Assembly (NCBI GenBank): GCA_937896885.1
Contig: CALBNX010000082.1
Coordinates: forward strand, 1 to 28,324
Direction: 5' to 3'
Source: an uncultured Clostridia bacterium
GTDB lineage: Bacteria; Bacillota; Clostridia; Oscillospirales; Acutalibacteraceae
DNA length: 28,324 bases
Positions 15,707 through 24,800 of the stretch are shown one piece after another. The notes under the pieces were generated by a model. That model saw only the letters and a list, made by a program, of their open reading frames with translations. It was not told where the DNA came from and searched no databases. How positions within the stretch are numbered: the stretch's first letter is position 1; every line of letters begins with the position of its first letter. The position numbers were made by a program, and so were the translations under genes.

Positions 15707-16870
15707 TTATTTATTTTTAAGTTTTTTTATTGTTATTTCGTTTGCAAGGAAAAGTCCAATACAAAGTGCCAACAAAACAAAAGTTGTGATATTAAATGTT
15801 GTTGCTGTTGCTATAAACCCGAAAATCAACTGAATTCCGAATCCTATACCATATGCACCACCCATATGGAACCCTGTAATATCAGCAGAATACTCTTCAC
15901 CAAAACGGTCAGGCACACTATGCAATATACTTGGAAAAATTGGTCCAAAACCTATACCGATAAGCAACAACCCGAACAGTGAAATTTTGCCAAGTGAGAG
16001 GGCTAAAATAATAATTCCCACAAATGAAGTCACGATACCTAAGCGAATCATTGCGTTATCAGATGCTTTCATTGAAATAAAGCCTGATATAATTCTACCT
16101 ACTGTTATTCCACAAAAATACAATGAAATCCATTTTGCCGCCTCGTCGGGTTGTAAGGCATAAATATGTACTAAAAATGATGCTCCCCAAGTGCCAATAA
16201 GGAATTCCATACTGCAATATAATCCCTGTGAAAGCAGACTTGTAAGTACACCTTTAATTTTCAGTATTTCAATTAAGCTTTTTTTGCTTTCAACTGAAGA
16301 TTCATTAGTTTCAACATTTTCTTTGATTTTGCGCCATCTTTTAAGAGAAAAAGCAATAACTACGGCTACTGACAGTTGCAATAACGCTATTACACGATAT
16401 CCATTACGCCAAGAGCCAGTTTCACCTGATAAGAAAAAGGACATTATAATCGGACTTACAGTAACACCAACGCCCCAGAAGGCATGAAGCCAATTCATAT
16501 GCTTTGCTTTATAATGAAGTGATACAAAATTATTGAGTGCTGTGTCAATTACACCGGCTCCATAGCCTAAAACTACTGCACCAAGCATCATCACAACAAT
16601 ATTCGGTGAAATACTCATAATAAAAAGTCCTAATACAGTAAGTAAGGTGGAAACAAGAGTAACCAACGGTGTACCAAATTTTCGTATAACTTTACCTGCA
16701 ACAAAGCTTACGCCACCTACACAAACACCTGTAATTATGCCGTACAAAGATGCAAAACTTTCAGCAATTGCAAAATCCTTGTGGACAACCGGCCACGCAG
16801 CACCAAATAGTGAATCAGGTAGCCCTAAAGATATGAAAACAATATAAATAACAACTAGAATAAAAGTCAT
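15707..16870 (-). CDS. MFS transporter
   Basis: A 387-residue protein with about 12 hydrophobic segments and a central cytoplasmic loop (about 187-208, charged, RWRKIKENVETNESSVESKK). It resembles the FucP/YfkF-like branch of the major facilitator superfamily by eye; the GFGPIFPSILHSVPDRFGE stretch near residue 310 is typical of that branch. The substrate cannot be read. The gene has an extended -10 promoter and lies 43 bases upstream of the bile salt hydrolase homologue on the same strand, so import of the enzyme's substrate or export of its products is a reasonable but untested idea. Confidence 0.85.
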   Translation of the reverse strand: MTFILVVIYIVFISLGLPDSLFGAAWPVVHKDFAIAESFASLYGIITGVCVGGVSFVAGKVIRKFGTPLVTLVSTLLTVLGLFIMSISPNIVVMMLGAVVLGYGAGVIDTALNNFVSLHYKAKHMNWLHAFWGVGVTVSPIIMSFFLSGETGSWRNGYRVIALLQLSVAVVIAFSLKRWRKIKENVETNESSVESKKSLIEILKIKGVLTSLLSQGLYCSMEFLIGTWGASFLVHIYALQPDEAAKWISLYFCGITVGRIISGFISMKASDNAMIRLGIVTSFVGIIILALSLGKISLFGLLLIGIGFGPIFPSILHSVPDRFGEEYSADITGFHMGGAYGIGFGIQLIFGFIATATTFNITTFVLLALCIGLFLANEITIKKLKNK

Positions 16871-16894
16871 ATTAACACCCCGCTAATATGGGAT

Positions 16895-16923
16895 ATTTTA
16901 GCATAAACAAGATTTATATTCAA
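16895..16923 (-). promoter_or_regulatory. Promoter of the MFS-bsh unit
   Basis: Minus strand: TTGAAT (16918-16923), 17 bases, TAAAAT (16895-16900) with an extended TG one base before the -10. It lies just upstream of the MFS start. Confidence 0.7.
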
Positions 16924-16976
16924 CTCTATATTTTTTTAACAAATTGATATTTTTTGTTGAAAAAAGCCTTGATTTA

Positions 16977-17005
16977 TTGACAAGATTTTACTGTTATGTT
17001 ATCCT
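16977..17005 (+). promoter_or_regulatory. Promoter of the ABC exporter operon leader
   Basis: TTGACA (16977-16982), 17 bases, TATCCT (17000-17005) with an extended TG one base before it. The transcript would begin near 17012, giving a leader of about 230 bases before the first ABC gene. Confidence 0.7.
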
Positions 17006-17054
17006 TTAAAAAGTTACTCACAATAATTTATTATAAGAAAGGAGCAGAAATCAA

Positions 17055-17144
17055 ATGACAAACCGTTGGTATAATAACAGAAAATTTAATATGCTCAACT
17101 CTTTCTGCCCTTATCTTCAATACAACTCCTGTTCTTGCGATTGA
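17055..17144 (+). CDS. 29-residue leader peptide upstream of the ABC exporter genes
   Basis: A short ORF, ATG to TGA, preceded by AAAGGAG with ten bases of spacing and lying between a promoter and an intrinsic terminator. The peptide starts MTNRWYNNRK and ends FCPYLQYNSCSCD, with three Cys near the C terminus and no obvious signal sequence. Codons 2-6 contain AAACCGTTGGT (17060-17070), which can pair with the terminator 3' arm at 17191-17201 in 10 of 11 positions. This suits a ribosome-controlled attenuator, as described for the BmrB leader ahead of bmrCD in Bacillus subtilis. A second possibility is that it is a small peptide exported by the transporter. The attenuator role seems better supported. 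Confidence 0.65.
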   Translation: MTNRWYNNRKFNMLNSFCPYLQYNSCSCD

Positions 17145-17173
17145 TTTTATCATTTAGGATATTGTATTTTGTC

Positions 17174-17204
17174 ACCGTGGGTAGAAAACAACCTACGGTT
17201 TTTT
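17174..17204 (+). terminator. Intrinsic terminator/attenuator before the ABC genes
   Basis: Stem ACCGTGGG (17174-17181) with CCTACGGT (17192-17199), eight pairs including one G-T, then six T to 17204. It lies between the leader ORF and the first ABC gene on the same strand. It would end transcription unless an alternative pairing with the leader ORF start prevents it. Confidence 0.8.
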
Positions 17205-17238
17205 ATTTTAGTTTAGAAAATATAGAAAGGAGAAAAAT

Positions 17239-19065
17239 ATGAGGTGGATTAAACTTCACGAACCTGTCAAAGTTCCCATTTTTAAAAATGTTATGTTTGC
17301 CCTTAAACTCGTTTGGGAAGCTGACAAAAGACTTCTAATTGGCTATCTTGTTACGGAAATATCCAACAAGGTTCTGACAATGTATCTTCAGAATATTTTG
17401 TTCTTGAAAATATTGTTAAGCATTATTGACGATGATGCTGATTTCAAAACATACTTTATTTATCTTTTACTTTTTTTAAGCGTTTGTGTTGCTATAAATG
17501 TTATTTCAAATTACGCCACACGGCAAAGACTTGTTGCAACGAAAGTTGTGCTAAAGAAAGTCAACAACAAGATTTTTGAAAAAGCAACACAACTTGATGT
17601 AAGTTGTTATGAAAATCCAGAATTTTATGACAAATATCAAAGAGCAACGCTTGTTCTATCATCAAGTTATTATGACCTAATTTGCTGGGACGTTGCAGCA
17701 ATAGTAGGTGGTGTAATCGCACTTATCTGCGTTGTAACTACTGTTACAATAATCAATCCGATGTATCTGTTGTTTTTGTTACCAGTTACGCTTGTATTTG
17801 TAATTGAAATTTTCAAAAGCAAAGCCGTGTATAAGCGCGACCTTGAAATGACAACAAATAACAGAATAAAGGCATATATACAGCGTACAATGTTCTTAAA
17901 AGAATACTCAAAGGACATGAGAACATCAAATATTTTTGCTGTGCTTATCGGTCGATTTAAAGCTGCAATTGATGCTAATATTGTCATCTTAAAAAAATAT
18001 GGACCTAAATTGTTCTTTTACAGTATGGTAAGTTCCCTTTTCAGTGATTTTATACCGATTATTGGCACTTATGCCTTTGCAGGATATCAGTTTATCTTTA
18101 CAAAATCACTTTCAATTTCTTCATTTTCAGTTGTTCTTTCATCAATCAACTCTGTACGCGACTCAACTATGAGTATTGCTGAAGGTTTTGATGAAATGAG
18201 TCAGATGGCACTTTTCTTTCAAAATTTACGAGATTTCTTTGACTATGAGCCAAAGATTACTGATGGTGGAAAAGATGCAGGAGAATTTGAGAGTATTGAA
18301 TTTAGAAATGTCACTTTCAAATATCCTGATACAAGCAAAACTATCCTTAAAGATGTTTCATTCAAAATCAATAAAGGTGAAACAATTGCCATTGTCGGTG
18401 TAAACGGTGCAGGTAAATCGACACTTGTTAAACTACTTCTTCGTTTTTATGACACTGACGAAGGTGAAATTCTTTATAACGGTATAAATGTAAAAGAATA
18501 TAATGTACAGTCACTTCGTAATGCATTTGCAACTGTTTTTCAGGACTATAAAAACTTTGCAGTTTCTGTCAACGAAAACATTATGTGTCACGAATGTAAT
18601 GACGAAGAAAAGAAAATTGCCGAAAAAGCACTTCGTCAAAGTGGTGTATGGGAAAAGATTTCAAGTTTGCCAAGGGGTGCTGACACAGTGCTTACCCGCG
18701 AATTTGAAATTGACGGTGCAGGTCTTTCAGGTGGCGAAAATCAAAAGGTTTCTGCTGCAAGGCTTTTCGCACGCGATTTTGAAATTGCAATCCTTGATGA
18801 GCCAAGCTCTGCACTTGACCCTATTGCTGAATATAAAATGTATGAAAATCTGATTGAAGTTACAAAAAATAAAACAGTTATTTACATCTCACACAGACTT
18901 TCAAGTGCTGTTCTTTCTGACAGAATTTTTGTTCTTGGTAACGGCACTATTCTTGAATCAGGTTCACACCAAGAGCTTATGGCACAGCATGGTGAATACA
19001 GCAAAATGTTCACCTTACAAGCTTCAAGTTATAAAGGAGAAAGTGAGGTGAGTGAAAATGTTTAA
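17239..19065 (+). CDS. ABC exporter half-transporter (permease-ATPase fusion), subunit 1
   Basis: A 608-residue half-transporter: a membrane domain of about six segments (about 30-330) and an ATPase domain (about 350-590). Walker A GVNGAGKS (387-394), Q-loop TVFQDY, signature LSGGE (496-500), Walker B AILDEP with Glu521 and switch His552 are all intact. Both this protein and the next carry LD-x-x-x-Y-(E/D)NPEFY near residue 120, which marks them as paralogues. Such pairs form heterodimeric multidrug, lipid or peptide exporters. AAAGGAG precedes the ATG. Expression is probably controlled by the upstream leader ORF and terminator. It overlaps or abuts the second subunit gene. Confidence 0.93.
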   Translation: MRWIKLHEPVKVPIFKNVMFALKLVWEADKRLLIGYLVTEISNKVLTMYLQNILFLKILLSIIDDDADFKTYFIYLLLFLSVCVAINVISNYATRQRLVATKVVLKKVNNKIFEKATQLDVSCYENPEFYDKYQRATLVLSSSYYDLICWDVAAIVGGVIALICVVTTVTIINPMYLLFLLPVTLVFVIEIFKSKAVYKRDLEMTTNNRIKAYIQRTMFLKEYSKDMRTSNIFAVLIGRFKAAIDANIVILKKYGPKLFFYSMVSSLFSDFIPIIGTYAFAGYQFIFTKSLSISSFSVVLSSINSVRDSTMSIAEGFDEMSQMALFFQNLRDFFDYEPKITDGGKDAGEFESIEFRNVTFKYPDTSKTILKDVSFKINKGETIAIVGVNGAGKSTLVKLLLRFYDTDEGEILYNGINVKEYNVQSLRNAFATVFQDYKNFAVSVNENIMCHECNDEEKKIAEKALRQSGVWEKISSLPRGADTVLTREFEIDGAGLSGGENQKVSAARLFARDFEIAILDEPSSALDPIAEYKMYENLIEVTKNKTVIYISHRLSSAVLSDRIFVLGNGTILESGSHQELMAQHGEYSKMFTLQASSYKGESEVSENV

Positions 19066-20854
19066 GAAAAAAGAAAAAATAAATCACTCAATGCCTTCTA
19101 ACATATTCTTCTTTGTGAAGCTTATGTTTAGCGTATCTCCCCTGCTTGTTCTCGGCGAACTTATGTGGGGACTTTTGATGATATTACCTAACAACCTTAT
19201 TCGCGTTATTGGTGTCAAATATATTATTGACGTTGTTACAGAAGGCACAAACCTAGAAAGAATTTTCTATGCGGTTGGCATTATCGCTTTAGTGCTTGTG
19301 GGCTCAACAGTAATTTCATGGTTGTTCAGAGAATTCTATTGGAATATGGAACGAGAAAGACTTTATTATGGTCTTAACCAGAAACTTTATGACAAAGCAA
19401 GAAGTCTTGACCTTGAATCCTATGACAACCCTGAATTCTATAACAATTTCATTCTCACCATTGAGTCTTCATCGGGTAATATTCAAAATCTTTTAGGACT
19501 TGTGAGAATGTATATTGGTCACATTATTTCACTTGTGACGGTTGCATCGGTGCTCTTCACTATTGACCCTTGGTGTCTTGCAATTATTCTTGTTGTTATT
19601 TGCGTTTTTCTCCCTATAAGCAAAAAAGTCGGTACACTTATGATGGAAAGACGAATTGAAAATGCTAAATATCATAGACGTGCTGACTATTTTCAACGTG
19701 TTTTCTATTTGCAGGATTATGCAAAGGAAGTTCGTATGAACAACATTGCGCCACTTCTTATTGACAGATATAACGATGCGGCAGATGACGTTATCAATAA
19801 TCAACGAAAATACTGGAACAAGATTTCAACATTGAATTGTTTGCAAACTCTTGGAGTGCAAGAATTAGGCTTTATGTTCCTTCTTCCACTCTATATGGGA
19901 TACTGCGTTCTTGTTAGAGAAACCCTTTCTGCAGGTGATTTCGTTGCAACATTCAACGGTGCACACGCAGTTGCTATGTCATTCCAGTTCTTAACAGTAT
20001 GGGCATTGGCTCGTTTTTCGGAACAAGGTAAAATGATTGAAAAGTATCGCGAATTCTTAAATGCAGATTTTAAAATAAAAAATGGTGGTAAAGAAGTTAA
20101 GAAAACTGAACCAAAAGAAATCACTATTAAAAATCTTTCATTCACCTACCCTAACAACGACAAGCCTACTCTTGAAGATATTAACCTTACAATCAAGCCT
20201 TATGAGAAAATCGCACTTGTAGGTTATAACGGCGCTGGCAAAACAACCCTTACCAACCTGTTATTAAGGCTTTATGATGCTACCGAAGGTGAAATACTTA
20301 TTGATGGTCAAAACATCAAAAACGCCACAGCAGACTCTCACCGTGACCGTTTTGCGGCAGTATTCCAAGATTTCCAAATTTTCTCTTGCAGTCTTGGTGA
20401 AAATGTTGCACTTGATATTAATCCAGATGAAGAACGTGTATGGGATGCACTTCGTCACAGCGGGTTTAACAAAGAGCTTAAAAATGGAATTAATTCAGAA
20501 CTTTTAAGAGAATTCGACGACGAAGGTGTTATGTTCTCCGGTGGTGAAGCACAGAAAACGGCTATTGCAAGAGCATTCTATAAAGACTGCCCCTATGTTA
20601 TTCTTGATGAGCCATCAGCAAACCTTGACCCAGTTGCTGAATATAATCTTAATCAGGCTATGATTGAAGCGGCAGACAAGAAAACGGTCATTTTCATTTC
20701 ACACAGACTTTCAACCACAGTTAATGCTGATAGAATTTATGTTATGGAAAATGGCAGAATTATTGAAAGCGGTAGCCATCAGGAACTTATGAACTTAAAC
20801 GGTACTTATGCCTATATGTTCAATCTTCAAGCAGAAAAATATAAAGACGAGTGA
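19058..20854 (+). CDS. ABC exporter half-transporter, subunit 2
   Basis: Partner of the preceding gene, 598 residues from the ATG chosen. Membrane domain about 20-325, then ATPase with Walker A GYNGAGKT (389-396), AVFQDF Q-loop, signature FSGGE, Walker B VILDEP and SHRLS. No catalytic glutamate is missing in either subunit, so unlike many heterodimers there is no obvious degenerate ATP site. An in-frame GTG at 19052 exists, but GAGGTG lies seven bases before the ATG at 19058, which is the better start. It overlaps the end of subunit 1 by eight bases, so translation is coupled. A FliB-like gene follows four bases after its stop. Confidence 0.92.
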   Translation: MFKKKEKINHSMPSNIFFFVKLMFSVSPLLVLGELMWGLLMILPNNLIRVIGVKYIIDVVTEGTNLERIFYAVGIIALVLVGSTVISWLFREFYWNMERERLYYGLNQKLYDKARSLDLESYDNPEFYNNFILTIESSSGNIQNLLGLVRMYIGHIISLVTVASVLFTIDPWCLAIILVVICVFLPISKKVGTLMMERRIENAKYHRRADYFQRVFYLQDYAKEVRMNNIAPLLIDRYNDAADDVINNQRKYWNKISTLNCLQTLGVQELGFMFLLPLYMGYCVLVRETLSAGDFVATFNGAHAVAMSFQFLTVWALARFSEQGKMIEKYREFLNADFKIKNGGKEVKKTEPKEITIKNLSFTYPNNDKPTLEDINLTIKPYEKIALVGYNGAGKTTLTNLLLRLYDATEGEILIDGQNIKNATADSHRDRFAAVFQDFQIFSCSLGENVALDINPDEERVWDALRHSGFNKELKNGINSELLREFDDEGVMFSGGEAQKTAIARAFYKDCPYVILDEPSANLDPVAEYNLNQAMIEAADKKTVIFISHRLSTTVNADRIYVMENGRIIESGSHQELMNLNGTYAYMFNLQAEKYKDE

Positions 20855-20858
20855 TTTT

Positions 20859-21770
20859 ATGAAAATTTTTGCTCCCGATTATTACAATAAATTCAAATGC
20901 ATAGCTAACCGATGCAAACACAGTTGTTGCATCGGTTGGGAAATCGATATTGATGACGAAACATTTGAATATTATGAAGATATTAACTCTGACTTTAGCA
21001 ATAGATTAAGAGAAAATATCGCTAAACAAGATGATTGTAACTGTTTCAAGCTTACTGAAAATGAGAGATGTCCGTTTTTAAATGAGAATAATTTATGTGA
21101 CATTATTATTAATCTTTCAGAAGATGCTCTTTGTCAGATTTGTAGTGACCACCCACGTTTTAGAAACTTTTATTCTGACAGAACTGAAATTGGCCTTGGA
21201 CTTTGTTGTGAAGAAGCTGCAAGACTTATTTTAACAAAGCAAGATAAAACAAAGATAGTAGAAATAGATAACGATGAACTTGGCGAAGAATTAAATGACT
21301 TTGAAAAGGCTTTCTTTGACAAACGAAAGAAATACTTTGAATATTTCCAAAACAGAGAATTATCAATTAAAAAAAGAATGTCATTAAACAATCACTATTA
21401 TTCAACAGAAATCTTGCAAAAGTATCTTTCATTAGAAATTCTTGATAATAATTGGAAAGAAACAATTTTAGAGTTAATAAATAATTATGATAATGTAAAA
21501 AACATTGAAATTCCAAGTGAATTTGATATTTGCTTTGAGCAGTTACTCATTTATTTTACTTATCGTCATTATACGCTTATTCTTGAAGGAATAAATGAAA
21601 AAAGTATTTTAGAATTTATTAAAATGAGCGTGAACATTATTTATGCTCTGAGTCAGTTACATATTAGCAAATACAAAAAACTTGACATATCTGATATTTG
21701 TGAATATGCAAGAATGTATTCAAGTGAAATTGAATATTCACAAGAGAATTTAGATGCACTGACCAAATAA
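20859..21770 (+). CDS. FliB-like cysteine-rich protein (flagellin lysine-N-methylase family)
   Basis: A 303-residue protein whose N-terminal 125 residues carry the FliB-family cysteine pattern: Cys14, Cys19 and Cys23-Cys24 (SCCIGWEIDID), Cys60, Cys62, Cys71 (RCPFL), Cys80, Cys92 and Cys95 (LCQIC, then HPRF) and Cys116-Cys117 (CCEEAARLIL). The family is named for Salmonella FliB, which methylates flagellin lysines, but many members occur in Clostridia without nearby flagellar genes, as here. The cysteines suggest a metal or iron-sulfur site (inference). I chose the ATG at 20859, four bases after the ABC stop, over a longer frame running back into the ABC gene. The RBS is weak (GAGTGA). Its role with the exporter is unknown. 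Confidence 0.82.
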   Translation: MKIFAPDYYNKFKCIANRCKHSCCIGWEIDIDDETFEYYEDINSDFSNRLRENIAKQDDCNCFKLTENERCPFLNENNLCDIIINLSEDALCQICSDHPRFRNFYSDRTEIGLGLCCEEAARLILTKQDKTKIVEIDNDELGEELNDFEKAFFDKRKKYFEYFQNRELSIKKRMSLNNHYYSTEILQKYLSLEILDNNWKETILELINNYDNVKNIEIPSEFDICFEQLLIYFTYRHYTLILEGINEKSILEFIKMSVNIIYALSQLHISKYKKLDISDICEYARMYSSEIEYSQENLDALTK

Positions 21771-21774
21771 AGAA

Positions 21775-21806
21775 AAAACCTTGAATCTTAACGATTCAAG
21801 GTTTTA
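21775..21806. terminator. Bidirectional terminator between the FliB-like and subtilase genes
   Basis: A perfect 13-bp inverted repeat, AAAACCTTGAATC (21775-21787) and its complement (21793-21805), with a five-base loop. The minus strand has a run of six T after the stem, the plus strand a shorter T-rich tail. It separates two convergent units. Confidence 0.85.
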
Positions 21807-21812
21807 GTTTTA

Positions 21813-24800
21813 TTAAGTTGCGTTTGTAACTGATTGAAGTGACATTCTCGCGTCAACGAGAGTTATCTGGCCATCACCATTCATATCTGCTGCAAGACTT
21901 TGTATTTTATTAAGTGTTATTGTTTCTGCAACAGCCTGTAAAACCATTCGAGCATCAACAAGTGAAATATTGCCATCTTCATTAACATCACCTGTTGTAA
22001 AAGCATACTCAAGCAATTCAAGTGCTTTCTGGATGGCAAAAATTTGTTCATCAATCAAGTTTTGCTCTGCTAATGAACACCCCGAAATGTCAAGTGATAT
22101 AATTTCGTCAAGCACCATGAGAGAATCATCAGTATAAAGGGTTCTATCAAGACTATTAACCGTTTCAACAACTTTGTTATATTCGGTATAATCTGCTTCT
22201 CTATATTCAAATGCATTCTCAATTGCTTGTGTTACAACCACATTTGCGTTTGTGCCATCATTACTTGTAATTATACAATAATAAGCAGTAGCACCATCTT
22301 CACGACTTGGTTCATAGAAGAATTTTGTCGCACCTTCAATAGCTGTGCCACCTTCATTAGATACAACATCGTTTTTGTACCATTGATATGTACAATTATA
22401 ACCAATTGCATAGGCATGAATAAATTTATCTTCAACACTTACCTGCTGTGGCATTTCAAAAAGAACACAAGGTACAGTTTTGAACTCTTTATTAACCTGT
22501 TCTGCATATTGTTGAGCATAACTTCCCTCAAAACCATAAACTATAAAACTAGTTGGTGGTGTTGTGGCAGTAATTGTTTTTACTGAAGTTGGAAGAACTA
22601 ATCCTTTAAGAGTTGCTGGTAAATTAGCAATTTTCTCAATATTATCAAATTGTAAATACTCAATAAATGTATTTTGAAATGCATTTGAACCAATTGTTTT
22701 AACTTGAGGCAACCATAAAGATTTTAGTTGCTCACAATTTGTGAACACACTATAATCCAACGATTTCAACATCGGTAAATTAACAAATTCAAGTTGCTTA
22801 CATTCATTAAATGTATTTGTTCCAATTTTCTCAACTTTGGGAAGTGATACTGCTTTAAGCTCTTCACAAACTGAAAAAACATTATTACCAAGTTTTGTGG
22901 CTTCAGGTAAACTTAAAAATTTTATTGAACTATAAAAGAAAACATCATTGCCAAGGGTTGCTACGGCAGGTAGGTACACAGTCACCAATGATGTGCATGA
23001 TTTAAAAACGCCTTTTGTAACATTAACGGCTGATTCTGCCGATAGTTTTTCAAGAAAACGACATTCTGCAAAAGCACCTTCGGTAAGCAGTGCTACAACT
23101 GGTGCATTAACCTTTGTTACATCACTGTTTCTAAACGCAAAACTACCTATTGATGTTGCTTTTGTTAATTCAATCTCACCCAAGCCCTGAGCGTTCTCAA
23201 AGGCGCTTGATGAAACTGTTGTTACATTTGATAAATCAACATTTTTCAAGTTGTTACAACCTGAAAAAGCATATTTACCGATATTGGTAATCTGATTAAA
23301 TGGCACGTTTTGAATTGTACTGATTTGAAAAGCACTTTCACCAATAGTTGTCAATCCATTTCCAGTTACGGTTTCAAGGTTTGAACAACCATAAAACGCA
23401 TTAGTACCAATTCGTGTCGCAGTATCAGGCAATTGAACCGAACGAATAATGTGGTCATTCTTAAATGCATTTGCAGCAATACCTTTAACAATCTTTCCTC
23501 GAACCTTATCTGGAATAACAATGTCCATGTCAATTCCAGCATAATTGGTTATCATACCAGATGAATCGATATCATATTTATCGTCTTCTTTTTCAATAAG
23601 ACGATTATATTCACAAGTTACAGGCATACTAAACATTTTTCCTTTAGAAATAGCAACAGCTGTAATTCTTGCAGAATCTCCAACAGTTATTGGTCCAGTA
23701 TATTTTGTACCCGTGAGATAATTTATTTCTATACCATCTTCACCGTTAATTACATATAGAATAATAGAGTCTTCTTCCGGACAAGTTAAAGTAAGTTTAA
23801 ATGCTTGATTAAAATTACCAGATGTTACGCTAAACTGCACACTTGCTGTTCTTGGCAGAACTTGAAGAATGTATTTCAAATAAAGAATACCTTCTCCATA
23901 TTTATTTTCGCCAGTTTTTTCTTCCATTTTTATTGCATATTCTTTAATCATTTCTTCGACTTCTTCTGCAGTTTTTTCAGGAAAAACTGAACGAACAATC
24001 GCAAAACCAGATGCAACCTGTGGCGCAGCCATTGAAGTGCCACTCATCAAAGAATATGTATTATTAAGATAGCAACTCTTGATATTGTCGCCAGGAGCTG
24101 CAATATCGATTGGTCCATTATAATTTGAATATCTAGAAAGTTGATGATTTTTATCAACTGCACTAACAGTAACTGCAGATTCAACACAAGCAGGAGAATA
24201 AGTTTTTTTAGATAAGTCTGCCGAATTATTGCCTGCAGCAACAATAACATTTATATTCTGCTTAGTTGCCTCATTTATAGAGTCTTCTAGCATCTGGTGT
24301 ACACCTTCTGCTGTAAGGCTTAAGTTAATGATGTCTGCGCCATCTGCAACTGCCATATCAACGGCAATTGCTATGAGGCTTGTTGTACCTTTACCGTCAT
24401 AATTTAGAACTTTATAAGGCTTGATTTTAACGCTATCAGGAGTATTATCAACGATGATACCCGAAACATGAGTACCATGGCCATAATCATCTTCACAACT
24501 ATCTGGCTCACCTGTTGAACTTAAATTTACATCATTAGGAAGAAGTCGGTCAACCAAGAATTCATGGTCAGTGTCAACACCACTGTCTAGAACAGCAATA
24601 GTAACATCTTGTAAAATTCTCTCTTTTAATTCTTCCCTAATGCTTTCAAAACCAATTTCTTCTGAAATCCATGACAAAGCTTCACCAGTAACATTACCGC
24701 CAACAACAATCTCTGGATTGATGTTTGGAACTCCACCTTCATCTAATTGAGCAGAACAAATCAAATCGGGCTCAACATATTCAACATAATCTAATGTCTG

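Noticed and set aside
18503..19051. Plus-strand ORFs inside the first ABC gene
   Set aside because: They are in another frame of a clear ABC gene, lack ribosome binding sites and give no recognisable protein.
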